Shown piece after piece: positions 7,773 through 16,432 of a DNA stretch of 40,530 nt. Source of the DNA: Rhodospirillaceae bacterium UBA4468 (GTDB lineage: Bacteria > Pseudomonadota > Alphaproteobacteria > Rhodospirillales > Casp-alpha2); the NCBI GenBank assembly GCA_002389385.1, contig DGOK01000089.1, positions 1-40,530 of the forward strand, written 5' to 3'. Under the pieces are notes generated by a model. That model made no database searches. It had not been told where the DNA came from and was given only the letters and a program-made list of their open reading frames with translations. Within the stretch, counting starts at the first letter, position 1. Every line of letters begins with the position of its first letter. Both the position numbers and the translations under genes were made by a program.

Positions 7773-8912
7773 TCAGCTTTTTACAGGTGGAATAGGTTGC
7801 TGACTGACCACATTTAGATCGTAGCCATCAATGCTTACGATGGTGCGCTGGGTGTTCGAGAGCAAAATCAGGTCCTGGATGCCCAGATCAAGCAGAATTT
7901 GTGCCCCAACACCATAGTCCCTGAGTTCATGTTGGCCTTCTGGTGGCTCGCCCAGTCGCATTTTTACATGATCTGAGAGTGCGCGAGGATAAGGCTCTCG
8001 GATTAAGACCACAGCGCCTCTGCCAGCTTCGTCGATCATGCGCATCGCTTGTTGTAGATCGCCGCTTTTGCCACTGGTTACGTCACCCAGCACATCATCT
8101 AACACATCAAGCGCATGCATCCGCACCATGACGGGTGCATCACCGCTTAAATCACCTTTGATAAGCGCGATATGCTCGGCGTATGCGACTTTGTTGACGT
8201 AAACGCACATTTTCCATGCGCCGCCAAAGCGGCTCTGGAAATACATTTCAGCGGATTTCTCAACAACCCGGTCGTTCCGCAAGCGATAGGCAATGAGGTC
8301 TGCAATCGTGCCAATCTTGAGCTTATGATGCTCGGCAAACTTAATGAGATCCGGCAGACGCGACATGGTCCCGTCCTCGTTCATGATTTCGCAAATCACA
8401 CCAGACGGGTTCAAGCCGGCAAGACGCGAGACATCAACAGCTGCTTCTGTGTGCCCTGCCCGCACTAATGAGCCGCCGTCCCGTGCTTCGAGCGGAAATA
8501 CATGCCCCGGAGATGCAATGTCTGCAGCTTTCTTTGTTGGATCGATCGCGACCGAGATAGTTCGCGCCCGGTCTGATGCTGAAATGCCCGTGGTAACGCC
8601 TTCGCGGGCTTCGATGGAAACAGTAAAGGCTGTCTGGTGACGAGAACCATTGCGCCTGGACATGGCTGGTAATTCCAGCTCGTTCACGCGTTCAGATGTC
8701 AGCGCCAGACATATAAGACCACGGCCAAATTTTGCCATGAAGTTAATCACATCCGGCGTTGCCATTTGCGCTGGAATGATAAGGTCACCTTCGTTCTCAC
8801 GCTCTTCATCATCAACCAATATGAACATGCGACCGTTACGCGCATCTTCGATAATGTATTCAATGGGCGACAGGAATTTTTCAGTTTCAGGTGATGACAA
8901 AAGATTATCCAT
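7773..8912 (-). CDS. ribB: 3,4-dihydroxy-2-butanone 4-phosphate synthase with degenerate GTP cyclohydrolase II-like domain (RibBX type)
   Basis: A 379-residue two-domain protein. The N-terminal half is a full DHBP synthase: DDEERENEGDLI (acidic metal site), GRGLICLALT, the RHQTAFTVSIEA segment and GHTEAAVDVSRLAGL. It makes the four-carbon unit of riboflavin from ribulose 5-phosphate. The C-terminal half aligns with GTP cyclohydrolase II, but the zinc cysteines are gone: where RibA has C..(x)..C-D-C this protein reads RMHALDVLDDVLGDVTSGKSGD with no cysteine, and the catalytic loop reads LIREPYPRA. The domain is therefore unlikely to hydrolyse GTP, as in the RibBX proteins described from Proteobacteria, and a true GTP cyclohydrolase II should lie elsewhere. 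The start overlaps the end of ribE by 8 bp. Confidence 0.93.
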   Translation of the reverse strand: MDNLLSSPETEKFLSPIEYIIEDARNGRMFILVDDEERENEGDLIIPAQMATPDVINFMAKFGRGLICLALTSERVNELELPAMSRRNGSRHQTAFTVSIEAREGVTTGISASDRARTISVAIDPTKKAADIASPGHVFPLEARDGGSLVRAGHTEAAVDVSRLAGLNPSGVICEIMNEDGTMSRLPDLIKFAEHHKLKIGTIADLIAYRLRNDRVVEKSAEMYFQSRFGGAWKMCVYVNKVAYAEHIALIKGDLSGDAPVMVRMHALDVLDDVLGDVTSGKSGDLQQAMRMIDEAGRGAVVLIREPYPRALSDHVKMRLGEPPEGQHELRDYGVGAQILLDLGIQDLILLSNTQRTIVSIDGYDLNVVSQQPIPPVKS

Positions 8913-9495
8913 TCATTGAATTCAGGCGAGCAACATAGCGCGCAAGAACGTCTATTTCCAGATTTACACGATCACCTTTGATTAATTGACCAAGGGTGGT
9001 CTCGGACTGTGTATGCGGAATGATATTGACCGAGAACAGGCAGTCATCGACGTCATTGACGGTCAAAGATACCCCATCAATGGTCGCTGAGCCTTTTTGA
9101 GCGATAAATGCTGCGAGATCACGTGGCGCTTCAAAATCGATCTTCATGGAATCACCAATGGCCTGCGTACTAACAACATGCGCAACACCGTCGACATGGC
9201 CACTGACAATATGCCCGCCGAGCTCGTCTCCAAGCTTTAGGGCGCGTTCCAGATTGATTTTGGTGTCGGCTTGCCAGTCTCCCAATGTTGTCTTTTGCAA
9301 CGTTTCATCAGAAGCCTGAACGGCGAACCAGCCTTCGTCCTTCTCGATCACCGTCAAACACACACCAGCACAAGCAATGGACGCCCCAATGGCCACATCA
9401 TCCATGACAAATGCAGTATTAATATCAAAACGCACATCCCCTTCGCCTGAGATGGCTTTGACGCTCCCGATATCCGTAATGATGCCTGTAAACAT
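8905..9495 (-). CDS. ribE: Riboflavin synthase, alpha chain
   Basis: A 196-residue riboflavin synthase that dismutates two lumazines to riboflavin. It has the two homologous lumazine-binding barrels: MFTGIITDIGSV at the start of the first, GASIACAGVCLTVIE, then GHIVSGHVDGVAHV and GSATIDGVSLTVNDVDD in the second. The start at 9495 gives the invariant MFTGI N-terminus; an earlier in-frame start at 9513 would add six residues and overlap ribD. Spacing from ribD is 4 bp. The gene is called ribE here (ribC in E. coli use). Confidence 0.95.
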   Translation of the reverse strand: MFTGIITDIGSVKAISGEGDVRFDINTAFVMDDVAIGASIACAGVCLTVIEKDEGWFAVQASDETLQKTTLGDWQADTKINLERALKLGDELGGHIVSGHVDGVAHVVSTQAIGDSMKIDFEAPRDLAAFIAQKGSATIDGVSLTVNDVDDCLFSVNIIPHTQSETTLGQLIKGDRVNLEIDVLARYVARLNSMNG

Positions 9496-9499
9496 GGGC

Positions 9500-10654
9500 C
9501 TATCCTTTATCACTGATGCGGAGGTAGCGCTCTAGTCGGTCTCCATCAAGGGGAATCGTCTCTAAATATTGAAACCTAGGGGCATTATCAGGCGTGTTCA
9601 CGGCCATCGGCGCGATCGCTGGCAAGCTGTCACCGCCCATGACGCTGGGGGCGCGGAACCAGGCCAATTCATCGACCAGATCATCAGACATAAATGACCC
9701 AGACAACGCGCTACCGGTTTCCAGCAAAACACGTGTTATGCCCTCGCCTGCCAAGGCTTTGACGATATCTTGAGGCGCGAGCCGCCCGCCGCTTATGGGA
9801 GGAAACATGATCACCTTTGCGCCGACATTCTGCAGTGCTTGAATGTTTTCTGCTGGCGCGTCATCGCCAACGATGAGCCAAACCGGCACGGTCTCCATGC
9901 TTTTGATCAACTGACTATCCAAGGGCGTTTCGGCCCGAGGGTCCACAATCACGCGAATGGGTGAACGGTCTTCGAGGCCAGCTATCCTACATGTGAGCGA
10001 AGGGTCGTCTTGTCGAACCGTCCCGATGCCAGTCAAAATAGCGTCATTCTGAGCACGGTAAAGATGTCCACGATTACGTGCCGCTTCACCCGTGATCCAT
10101 TTGCTTTCACCTGTCCGGGCTGCAATGGCACCATCAAGGGTCGTTGCCGTCTTGAGGGTCACCCAGGGTCGACCATGTTCGATAACCGAGAGGAAGCCAG
10201 CGTTAAGGTGACGGGCTTCGTCGCCCAAGAGCCCCGTGCGGACTTCAATACCTGCGTCGACGAGACGTTGTGAGCCTGTTCCTGAAACACGCGGATCAGG
10301 GTCTTTGAGGGCAATCGTCACGATGCTCACGCCCGCGTTAATCAAAGCGTCGCTACAAGGGCCTGTCTGCCCCTGGTGATTGCAGGGCTCTAGCGTCACA
10401 TACGCATGTGCACCACGGGCAAGGCCGCCTGCTTGTCCCAGGACTTCTGTTTCTGCATGGGGGCGCCCACCGGGTTTCGTCCAGCCGCGCCCAACAACAA
10501 GGCCGTTTTGACCTAAATCTTCGCGAACAAGGATGCAGCCAACAGCAGGATTGGGGGCGACACGTCCGAGACCTCGAGCAGCAAGAGCCAAGGCCGCGCG
10601 CATGTGCGCACGGTCATCGGATCCAAACATGAATTTAGTCGTTGTTGCCATCAC
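9500..10654 (-). CDS. ribD: Bifunctional riboflavin deaminase-reductase
   Basis: A protein of up to 384 residues with two catalytic parts. The deaminase carries its zinc site in PHAETEVLG (His66, Glu68) and LEPCNHQGQTGPC (Cys91, Cys100). The reductase follows, with VTLKTATTLDGAIA, GESKWITGEAAR and DAILTGIGTVRQDDPSLT, and a conserved end TRVLLETGSALSGSF. Together they convert the first pyrimidine intermediate to the ribityl form. The start is uncertain: GTG at 10654, ATG at 10651 (weak AGG upstream) or ATG at 10630, which lies just after the nrdR stop; the first two overlap nrdR. The gene follows nrdR and precedes ribE in one operon. Confidence 0.94.
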   Translation of the reverse strand: MMATTTKFMFGSDDRAHMRAALALAARGLGRVAPNPAVGCILVREDLGQNGLVVGRGWTKPGGRPHAETEVLGQAGGLARGAHAYVTLEPCNHQGQTGPCSDALINAGVSIVTIALKDPDPRVSGTGSQRLVDAGIEVRTGLLGDEARHLNAGFLSVIEHGRPWVTLKTATTLDGAIAARTGESKWITGEAARNRGHLYRAQNDAILTGIGTVRQDDPSLTCRIAGLEDRSPIRVIVDPRAETPLDSQLIKSMETVPVWLIVGDDAPAENIQALQNVGAKVIMFPPISGGRLAPQDIVKALAGEGITRVLLETGSALSGSFMSDDLVDELAWFRAPSVMGGDSLPAIAPMAVNTPDNAPRFQYLETIPLDGDRLERYLRISDKG

Positions 10655-11096
10655 CTATGTTTTCAACAAAGTCCTCGAAGTCTTTGGCTTCGCGGAAGTT
10701 CCTGTAAACAGATGCAAAGCGAACAAAGGCAACTTGATCGAGTTCCTTGAGGTTCTCCATAACCATTTCGCCGACGACTTTGGTCGGAATTTCTGACTCG
10801 CCCAGTGTCTCTAGTCGGCGCTGAATTGAATTTACAATACGCTCAATCCGGTCTTCACCAACCGGGCGTTTCCGCAGGGCGATATTCAGCGAGCGAGACA
10901 GTTTATCACGATCAAATGGTGATTTTTCGCCGTCTTTTTTGACAACGGTTAGTTCACGCAATTGAACCCGCTCAAAGGTTGTCCAACGCGCGCCACATGC
11001 CGGGCAGAACCGGCGACGACGGATCGCAGCATTGTCTTCAGTTGGGCGTGAGTCTTTGACTTGAGAGTCTTCGTTTCCACAAAATGGACACCGCAT
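10635..11096 (-). CDS. nrdR: Transcriptional repressor NrdR
   Basis: A 153-residue NrdR, the ATP/dATP-sensing repressor of ribonucleotide reductase genes. The N-terminal zinc ribbon uses Cys3-Cys6 (CPFC) and Cys31-Cys34 (CPAC) with the usual RRRRFCPACGARWTTFER. The ATP-cone domain covers about residues 49-139, including VVKKDGEKSPFDRDKLSRSL. It lies between glyA and ribD, a standard alphaproteobacterial position, and the gap to glyA is only 32 bp. Confidence 0.97.
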   Translation of the reverse strand: MRCPFCGNEDSQVKDSRPTEDNAAIRRRRFCPACGARWTTFERVQLRELTVVKKDGEKSPFDRDKLSRSLNIALRKRPVGEDRIERIVNSIQRRLETLGESEIPTKVVGEMVMENLKELDQVAFVRFASVYRNFREAKDFEDFVENIGDGNND

Positions 11097-11128
11097 AGTT
11101 TTATTTCCCCCTAATTATTGGTCGTTAA

Positions 11129-12433
11129 TCAGACGTACGTATAAATTGGGAAGCGTTGACATAGTGCCTTAACTTCCGTCCGTGCTGCCGCTTCGGCTGC
11201 ACTGTTATCGCCATTTGATTCTGCGAGGCCTTCCAAGACATCACCAATCAAGTTCCCAACTTTTCTAAATTCTTCGACGCCAAACCCTCGTGTGGTGGCG
11301 GCTGGCGTACCTAAACGCACACCGGAAGTGACCATTGGCTTTTCTGGATCGAACGGAATGCCGTTCTTGTTGCAGGTCATACCTGCATTTTCGAGACTGA
11401 CCTCCGCGTCGTTACCCTTAACGCCTTTAGGGCGCAGATCGACCAAAATCACGTGGGTATCAGTACCCCCAGAGACGATATCAAGTCCCCGCTCTATCAA
11501 TGTAGCCGCCAAAATCTTAGCATTCTCAGCGACAGCTTTTGAATAGTCGACAAACTCAGGCGTTAGTGCTTCGCCAAAGGCGACGGCCTTAGCCGCAATG
11601 ACGTGCATCAATGGGCCGCCTTGGAGGCCAGGGAATACCGCTGAATTGAATTTTTTACCCAAGTCTTCGTTATTCGACAGGATCATTCCGCCGCGAGGAC
11701 CGCGAAGTGTCTTATGCGTCGTCGTCGTAACAACGTCAGCGTATGGCAGTGGTGACGGATGAACACCTGATGCTACAAGGCCTGCAAAGTGTGCCATATC
11801 GACCATCAAGTAAGCGCCAACACTATCGGCAATCGCGCGGAACCGGGCGAAGTCGAGGGTACGTGGATAAGCGGAACCGCCACAGATGATGATCTTTGGC
11901 TGATGCTCTTTGGCCAAAGCTTCGACTTGCTCGAAATCGACCAAATGGTCGTCTTTCTTCACGCCGAACTGAATGGCATTGAACCATTTGCCAGATTGCG
12001 CAGGCGGTGCGCCGTGCGTCAAATGACCACCAGCAGCCAAAGACATGCCTAGGATCGTGTCGCCAGGCTTTAGGAGCGCCAAGAATACGGCGCCGTTGGC
12101 CTGTGCACCAGAATGCGGCTGGACGTTAACGTATGAGCAGCCAAAAAGCTTTTTGGCGCGTTCGATTGCTAAAGATTCTGCCACATCGACAAATTCACAA
12201 CCACCATAGTAACGGCGACCTGGATATCCCTCAGCGTATTTGTTTGTCATGACGCCACCCTGGGCTTCCATGACTGCACGAGACACGATGTTTTCTGAGG
12301 CAATCAGTTCGATCTGATCTTGCTGGCGTGCAAGTTCGTCGGTGATTGACTTAAACAAGTCTGCATCACGCTCTGGCAGTGACACGTTGAAGAACCGCTG
12401 ATGATAGTCGCTGGGGTAATTTGCATTGGACAT
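11129..12433 (-). CDS. glyA: Serine hydroxymethyltransferase
   Basis: A 434-residue PLP enzyme that interconverts serine and glycine with tetrahydrofolate, feeding one-carbon units to purine and thymidylate synthesis. Landmarks are IELIASENIVSRAV, the region TNKYAEGYPGRRYYGGC, and the PLP-lysine motif TTTTHKTLRGPRGG with Lys241. I placed the start at the ATG at 12433 (MSNANYPSDYHQ); the open frame continues upstream to 12568 but that part overlaps rpiB and has no family match. AAGGGAA upstream is a likely ribosome site. It follows rpiB by about 30 bp and precedes nrdR. Confidence 0.97.
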   Translation of the reverse strand: MSNANYPSDYHQRFFNVSLPERDADLFKSITDELARQQDQIELIASENIVSRAVMEAQGGVMTNKYAEGYPGRRYYGGCEFVDVAESLAIERAKKLFGCSYVNVQPHSGAQANGAVFLALLKPGDTILGMSLAAGGHLTHGAPPAQSGKWFNAIQFGVKKDDHLVDFEQVEALAKEHQPKIIICGGSAYPRTLDFARFRAIADSVGAYLMVDMAHFAGLVASGVHPSPLPYADVVTTTTHKTLRGPRGGMILSNNEDLGKKFNSAVFPGLQGGPLMHVIAAKAVAFGEALTPEFVDYSKAVAENAKILAATLIERGLDIVSGGTDTHVILVDLRPKGVKGNDAEVSLENAGMTCNKNGIPFDPEKPMVTSGVRLGTPAATTRGFGVEEFRKVGNLIGDVLEGLAESNGDNSAAEAAARTEVKALCQRFPIYTYV

Positions 12434-12461
12434 AGTCAATCTATTCCCTTTGGTACTAATA

Positions 12462-12917
12462 CTATTTTTTAGGTTCAGCGAGCATATCGACACGTCGTGC
12501 GTGCCGTCCGCCCTCAAAATCTGTTTCAAGAAACGCCTGCATGGCATCGAGCGCGACTTCTGAGCCAATCAAACGCTCACCAAAGCAAATAACGTTCGCA
12601 TCATTGTGCTGGCGCGCAAGCTTTGCTGTCAGGCTATTACTGACAACGGCTGCGCGAACGACTGGATTTCTATTAGCGGCGATTGAAATACCAATGCCTG
12701 ATCCACATACAAGGACACCAAATTCTGCATCGCCGGATTCAATGGCATTGCCCATGGCAAAACCAAAGTCAGGATAATCAACGCTGTCTGAGTTGTGTGC
12801 ACCAAGATCGACAACAGTGTGACCCGCAGATACGAGGTCATCTTTAAGTTGCGATTTCAGATTAAATCCGGCGTGATCAGACGCTATCGCTACAGTATGT
12901 CCCAACTTTCTGCTCAT
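12462..12917 (-). CDS. rpiB: Ribose-5-phosphate isomerase B
   Basis: A 151-residue RpiB of the LacA/RpiB family, interconverting ribose 5-phosphate and ribulose 5-phosphate, the precursor used by ribB. It begins with the usual IASDHAGFNLK motif (Asp14, His15), contains Cys71 in VLVCGSGIGIS, the catalytic acid position in this family, and ARQHNDANVICFGER. The start at 12917 (MSRKLGHTVAIASDHAG) is preferred over the longer frame from 12965. It appears to lead the minus-strand block with glyA-nrdR-rib. It thus sits in the same transcription unit as the enzymes that use its product. Confidence 0.94.
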   Translation of the reverse strand: MSRKLGHTVAIASDHAGFNLKSQLKDDLVSAGHTVVDLGAHNSDSVDYPDFGFAMGNAIESGDAEFGVLVCGSGIGISIAANRNPVVRAAVVSNSLTAKLARQHNDANVICFGERLIGSEVALDAMQAFLETDFEGGRHARRVDMLAEPKK

Positions 12918-13054
12918 TCCACTCTGTATGTTCAATCGACCTAAATCAGATAAAGGCGACATCAAAAATCTAGATGGGGTTCATACCATATCCAGCGCGG
13001 ACCTGCCAACAGAACACTAAGCTGCGTAGCAAAGTTTTTATACGCCATGTGAGC

Positions 13055-13591
13055 TTATGCGAAAATGTCTGTGCGACTTGGAAACGCCTTAAGGGCTTCG
13101 TGTATTCGGTGAGCCTGGCGAACTTCGTTTGAGTTTATCGGGTAATAGCGTTGTGTGAAATCCAAACGCTTGCCCCAGTGTTCGATATAATCACGTTTGC
13201 GGTCTGGAGCGGCGGCCTCACCAGTGAGCGCGCCGATGGTTCGCCCAAAGTCTGGATGCAGGTCAGGCTGAAAAGCCAAAATCTCGTAGTCTTCAAAGGA
13301 TAGAACACCTGCCGCGTACAAGTTCTCGCTATAATCCTGCATTTCGCGTGGCGACATATAACGCGCATCAGGGACCTGTGGTCCACCTACTGGTGGTGGC
13401 AGACGTGCAGGTTCAGTGACTTCCTTGGTCTTGGCAGCATTTTCCTTGGCAATAAGATCGCGATCCCGGTACGCAACGAGGGCACGGCTATTGCTTTGCT
13501 CAGACGCATCTTTGTCGGTGCGCTGGTCAAGGGGCGGCCCAACGGCCAAACGTGAAATATCAATTGGTAACGGCGGCTGATCAATCCGCAT
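13055..13591 (-). CDS. Conserved hypothetical protein (alphaproteobacterial)
   Basis: A 178-residue soluble protein with no signal peptide or membrane segment. The first 70 residues are polar and proline-rich, probably disordered. The rest looks folded: SPREMQDYSENLYAAGVLSFEDYEILAF, then HPDFGRTIGALTGEAAAPDRKRDYIEHWGKRLDF and a C-terminal basic helix (RQAHRIHEALKAF). I recognise similar unnamed proteins from Rhodospirillales but no named domain. A GGAG site lies just upstream of the ATG, and the codon usage matches the neighbours, so it is very likely a real gene. It is minus strand, 138 bp before the rpiB start, and could share transcription with the rpiB block. Confidence 0.75.
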   Translation of the reverse strand: MRIDQPPLPIDISRLAVGPPLDQRTDKDASEQSNSRALVAYRDRDLIAKENAAKTKEVTEPARLPPPVGGPQVPDARYMSPREMQDYSENLYAAGVLSFEDYEILAFQPDLHPDFGRTIGALTGEAAAPDRKRDYIEHWGKRLDFTQRYYPINSNEVRQAHRIHEALKAFPSRTDIFA

Positions 13592-13837
13592 TCATCTTTG
13601 CTCCCATTATTTAGCGTATGAATTGCAAGCACCGTGCCATTTTAACCTGCGTTGAATAACAATGGTTTGCCAAAGGTTAACGTGTGTCTTGGGCGTTTCT
13701 GCTCGGCAATATTTGCCGGGTGTGACTTAGATTACCGCGCTGTTTAGATTTTCGAGCTAGGTTGGACAGCATAGAGTTTATAGGCGTAAGCTTGAAGCCT
13801 GAACCGAGGAATATCGGTCAAACCATGGGAGGCCAGT

Positions 13838-14749
13838 ATGATTGGCCCGTTGTCAAAATTATCAGTTCGTATGCTCACGCTGGCAGTATTAAGCGTTGCT
13901 TCGCCTGCAATGGCTGACGATTTGACGGCATCCAAGGACATCTTCACATCTCATCGTGCGCTTTACCAAATGGACTTGGGCCGTGCGTTACAAAGCGCCA
14001 ACATCAGTAGTGCATCAGGCACCATGTTTTATCGCTTTGAGGCGTTATGTGAAGGTTGGGAAGTCGAGTCACGGGTCTCGATGCAGCTTGGCTACAATGC
14101 TGATGGCGAAACCAGGATGATTGAAACCACATGGTCGTTTAGCAGCTTTGAGAGTTATGACGGAGAGCAATTCACGTTCGATGTGGATCATAATCAAGAC
14201 GGCGTTCTTCAAGAATTATTCACAGGTGAAGCAGGTATGGCCGATGGTATTGGCTCTGCGCAATTCGACAATGAAGAGAGCTTTTCCGTTGATCTCCCTA
14301 GCGGCACATTATTTCCAGCAAATCATTTGATGCAAATGCTGGCTCAGGCAAAAACAGGCGTTCGTCACTTCCCAAAAACGCTTTTTGACGGTGCAAGTTT
14401 AAATAACCCGTATCAAGTTAATGCGTATATTCTGGGCACGGTTGTTGATGGTGACGTTGTACACAATAATACAGCGAAGTCTGTTGGTAGTCGCCACGTT
14501 CCCGCCTTAAAGGCCAAAGCGAAACCTCTTCCGGCCGCGCTGACAGCAAACGATAATAAATTGCCTGTTTGGCGTGTACGACTGGCTTATTTTTCGCTGT
14601 TATCGAACGAAGAATTCCCTGAATTCGAAATCGAAGTCGATTATAGCGAGGACGGCGTGGCGCAGCGTATGGTTCAGGATTTCGGTGATTTTTCGCTAAA
14701 TCTCGCACTGAGCCACTTTGAATTACTGCCCTCACCTGACTGTCATTAG
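13838..14749 (+). CDS. EipB-like periplasmic protein (DUF1849 family)
   Basis: A 303-residue exported protein. Residues 1-26 form a signal peptide ending SPAMA-D. The mature part is rich in beta strands (FYRFEALCEGWEVESRVSM, VDGDVVHNNTA, WRVRLAYFSLLS, FEIEVDYSEDGVAQRM) in the order of the DUF1849 family, whose Brucella member EipB is a periplasmic beta-spiral protein needed for cell-envelope integrity. Two cysteines fit its known disulfide: Cys71 in EALCEGW and Cys302 near the C-terminus (LPSPDCH). The ATG has GGGAGG close upstream. It is a single plus-strand gene with no operon partner, followed by a REP-like element. Confidence 0.86.
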   Translation: MIGPLSKLSVRMLTLAVLSVASPAMADDLTASKDIFTSHRALYQMDLGRALQSANISSASGTMFYRFEALCEGWEVESRVSMQLGYNADGETRMIETTWSFSSFESYDGEQFTFDVDHNQDGVLQELFTGEAGMADGIGSAQFDNEESFSVDLPSGTLFPANHLMQMLAQAKTGVRHFPKTLFDGASLNNPYQVNAYILGTVVDGDVVHNNTAKSVGSRHVPALKAKAKPLPAALTANDNKLPVWRVRLAYFSLLSNEEFPEFEIEVDYSEDGVAQRMVQDFGDFSLNLALSHFELLPSPDCH

Positions 14750-14762
14750 TCTTTTAAATGTG

Positions 14763-14834
14763 CGTCATTCCCGCGAAAGCGGGAACTTTGGCATCAGTAA
14801 AAAAGAACTGCTCCCCACTTTCGCAAGGGTGACG
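14763..14834. repeat. REP-like inverted repeat element, copy 1
   Basis: The 72-bp element starts CGTCATTCCCGCGAAAGCGG and ends in an inverted version of the same sequence (CTTTCGCAAGGGTGACG). It has the form of the short extragenic palindromic elements common in alphaproteobacterial genomes. It lies just after the EipB-like gene and resembles the pair at 18495-18650. Confidence 0.75.
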
Positions 14835-14856
14835 TGATAGAGATGTTTTTAGGGGA

Positions 14857-15993
14857 TCACCCGTGCGGTTTCAGGATTTGCCGTATGGCGGATCCGTCGG
14901 CGAGGCGCTCGAACCCTTCGTTGATGCCATCAAGGCCCAATTCATCCGTACGAAGCTGATCGACTGGCAACTTACCTTCACGATAATAGTCGACAAACTT
15001 TGGCATATCGTCAGGGGCTGAGCAGCTTCCCATATAGCATCCCTGTAAACGAAACTCTTTTGCTGCCATCATGTAAGGCGAAATCTCAAACGTTGCATCG
15101 GCAGGTGTGAGGCCTGCAATCGTTACCGTGCCGCCAGCGCGAAGCGAAGCGTAAGCCGCCTCAAGCCCTTTGACAGTTCCAGACAGCTCAATTGCATGAA
15201 GCACACCGCCCGATGTCAGGTCCTTGATAGCAGCAGCAGTACGTTCCGTTCCCTCGCCCGCATTCACCGTTGCGTGCGCGCCCAGAGATTTTGCTAAAGT
15301 CATTTTCTCTGCGCGCAAATCGACACCAATGATGGGTTCAGCCCCTGCGAGCTTCGCACCCATAATAGCGCTGAGACCCACGCCGCCCAAGCCAAACACG
15401 GCAACAGTCTCGCCCGGCTGAACGTTTGCTGTATTGATGACAGCCCCAACGCCCGTGATGACTGCGCAGCCAAAAAGTGCCGCATCATCGAATGAAATAT
15501 CAGATGGCAGTTTGACCATTGATGATCGATCCAGAACCGCGTACTCGGCGAAGCATGAAACACCGCCTGCGTGGTTGATAGGCTTTCCTTTGAGGCTTAG
15601 GCGTCGTCCACCACCAACTAACTCGCCCTTCATTTTACTTTCAAAGCTGGCACCGCATAGATGCGAGCGGCCAGATTGGCATTCAAAGCACTTACCGCAG
15701 CTCATTACAAAAATGAGGACGACGTGATCCCCCTCTTTCAGGTCAGTGACGCCGGGGCCGACTTCACGAACGATGCCTGCGGCCTCGTGCCCAAGCACGG
15801 CTGGTAAAGGACGTGTGCGAATGCCCTCGATTGTCGACAAGTCTGAATGGCATAGACCGGCGGCGCGAATTTCGACCAGCACTTCGTTCTGCTGTGGGCC
15901 GTCCAAATCCAGTTCTTCGATAACCAATGGATTTGATGTGCCATAAGGGCGTGCCAAGCCTTGTTCATAGAGTACCGCGCCGCGCATTTTCAT
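14857..15993 (-). CDS. Zinc-dependent medium-chain alcohol dehydrogenase
   Basis: A 378-residue MDR dehydrogenase of the zinc alcohol dehydrogenase / class III (formaldehyde) type. Catalytic zinc ligands are Cys48 (GLCHSDLS) and the GHE at 68-70, with a later cysteine (FGCAVITGVGAV); the structural zinc is held by Cys99, Cys102, Cys105 and Cys113 (CGKCFECQSGRSHLC). The nucleotide fold is FGLGGVGLSAIMGAKLAGA followed by the acidic IGVDLRAEK, indicating NAD(H). Substrate is not determined by sequence; oxidation of alcohols or of glutathione/mycothiol adducts are options. GAGGAAAA precedes the start. It stands alone between the EipB-like gene and the small 16031-16255 gene, 37 bp away on the same strand. 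Confidence 0.88.
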   Translation of the reverse strand: MKMRGAVLYEQGLARPYGTSNPLVIEELDLDGPQQNEVLVEIRAAGLCHSDLSTIEGIRTRPLPAVLGHEAAGIVREVGPGVTDLKEGDHVVLIFVMSCGKCFECQSGRSHLCGASFESKMKGELVGGGRRLSLKGKPINHAGGVSCFAEYAVLDRSSMVKLPSDISFDDAALFGCAVITGVGAVINTANVQPGETVAVFGLGGVGLSAIMGAKLAGAEPIIGVDLRAEKMTLAKSLGAHATVNAGEGTERTAAAIKDLTSGGVLHAIELSGTVKGLEAAYASLRAGGTVTIAGLTPADATFEISPYMMAAKEFRLQGCYMGSCSAPDDMPKFVDYYREGKLPVDQLRTDELGLDGINEGFERLADGSAIRQILKPHG

Positions 15994-16030
15994 TTGAATA
16001 TTTTCCTCGGGATGGGATGGAATTGAATAG

Positions 16031-16255
16031 TTAAGCGATGATCGATCCGCTATCGCGTTTGGTAATATTTTTGGCGATGACGTACTTTAGTTTCCGCATG
16101 GCGGCATCTTTAAGCGCACGTTCACTTTGCTTGGGGTCGCCAACCATGGTGATTTCAGTATTAGACCATGCGCATACAGCCGTTACGCGCACATAGCTGC
16201 CGACCTGTTGAAATTCGAAGAGGACTTCGCGGAGTTTGACATCTTTTGGATCCAT
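16031..16255 (-). CDS. Small conserved protein (DUF6898-like)
   Basis: A 74-residue protein with the pattern REVLFEFQQVGSYVRVTAVC ... TEITMVGDPKQSERALKDAAMRKLKYV. This resembles the small alphaproteobacterial DUF6898 family, some members of which are misnamed serine hydroxymethyltransferase in databases. Its function is not known. Two beta strands and a basic helix are predicted. The ATG lacks a clear ribosome site, but the reading frame is the only plausible one and the sequence is family-like. It is minus strand and lies 37 bp upstream of the alcohol dehydrogenase, so the two may be co-transcribed. Confidence 0.65.
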   Translation of the reverse strand: MDPKDVKLREVLFEFQQVGSYVRVTAVCAWSNTEITMVGDPKQSERALKDAAMRKLKYVIAKNITKRDSGSIIA

Positions 16256-16432
16256 AATGGGATTATATGGGGATTTCAGCGTACGAAAACCAACATCTTG
16301 TTTTTCGGTGCAAGTTTATGTGTTTATGCCCTCTGTATTCTCTCAAGCGCGTCTCGCTTATTGATTGTCATGGGTACATAAATTCAAACAAACTGGGTTG
16401 AACCCCTCTGGCGAAACCGTAAAACTCTCATC

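Noticed and set aside
8905..10654. A separate transcription start inside ribD-ribE
   Set aside because: Genes overlap or are spaced by 4 bp and no promoter-like pair is seen.
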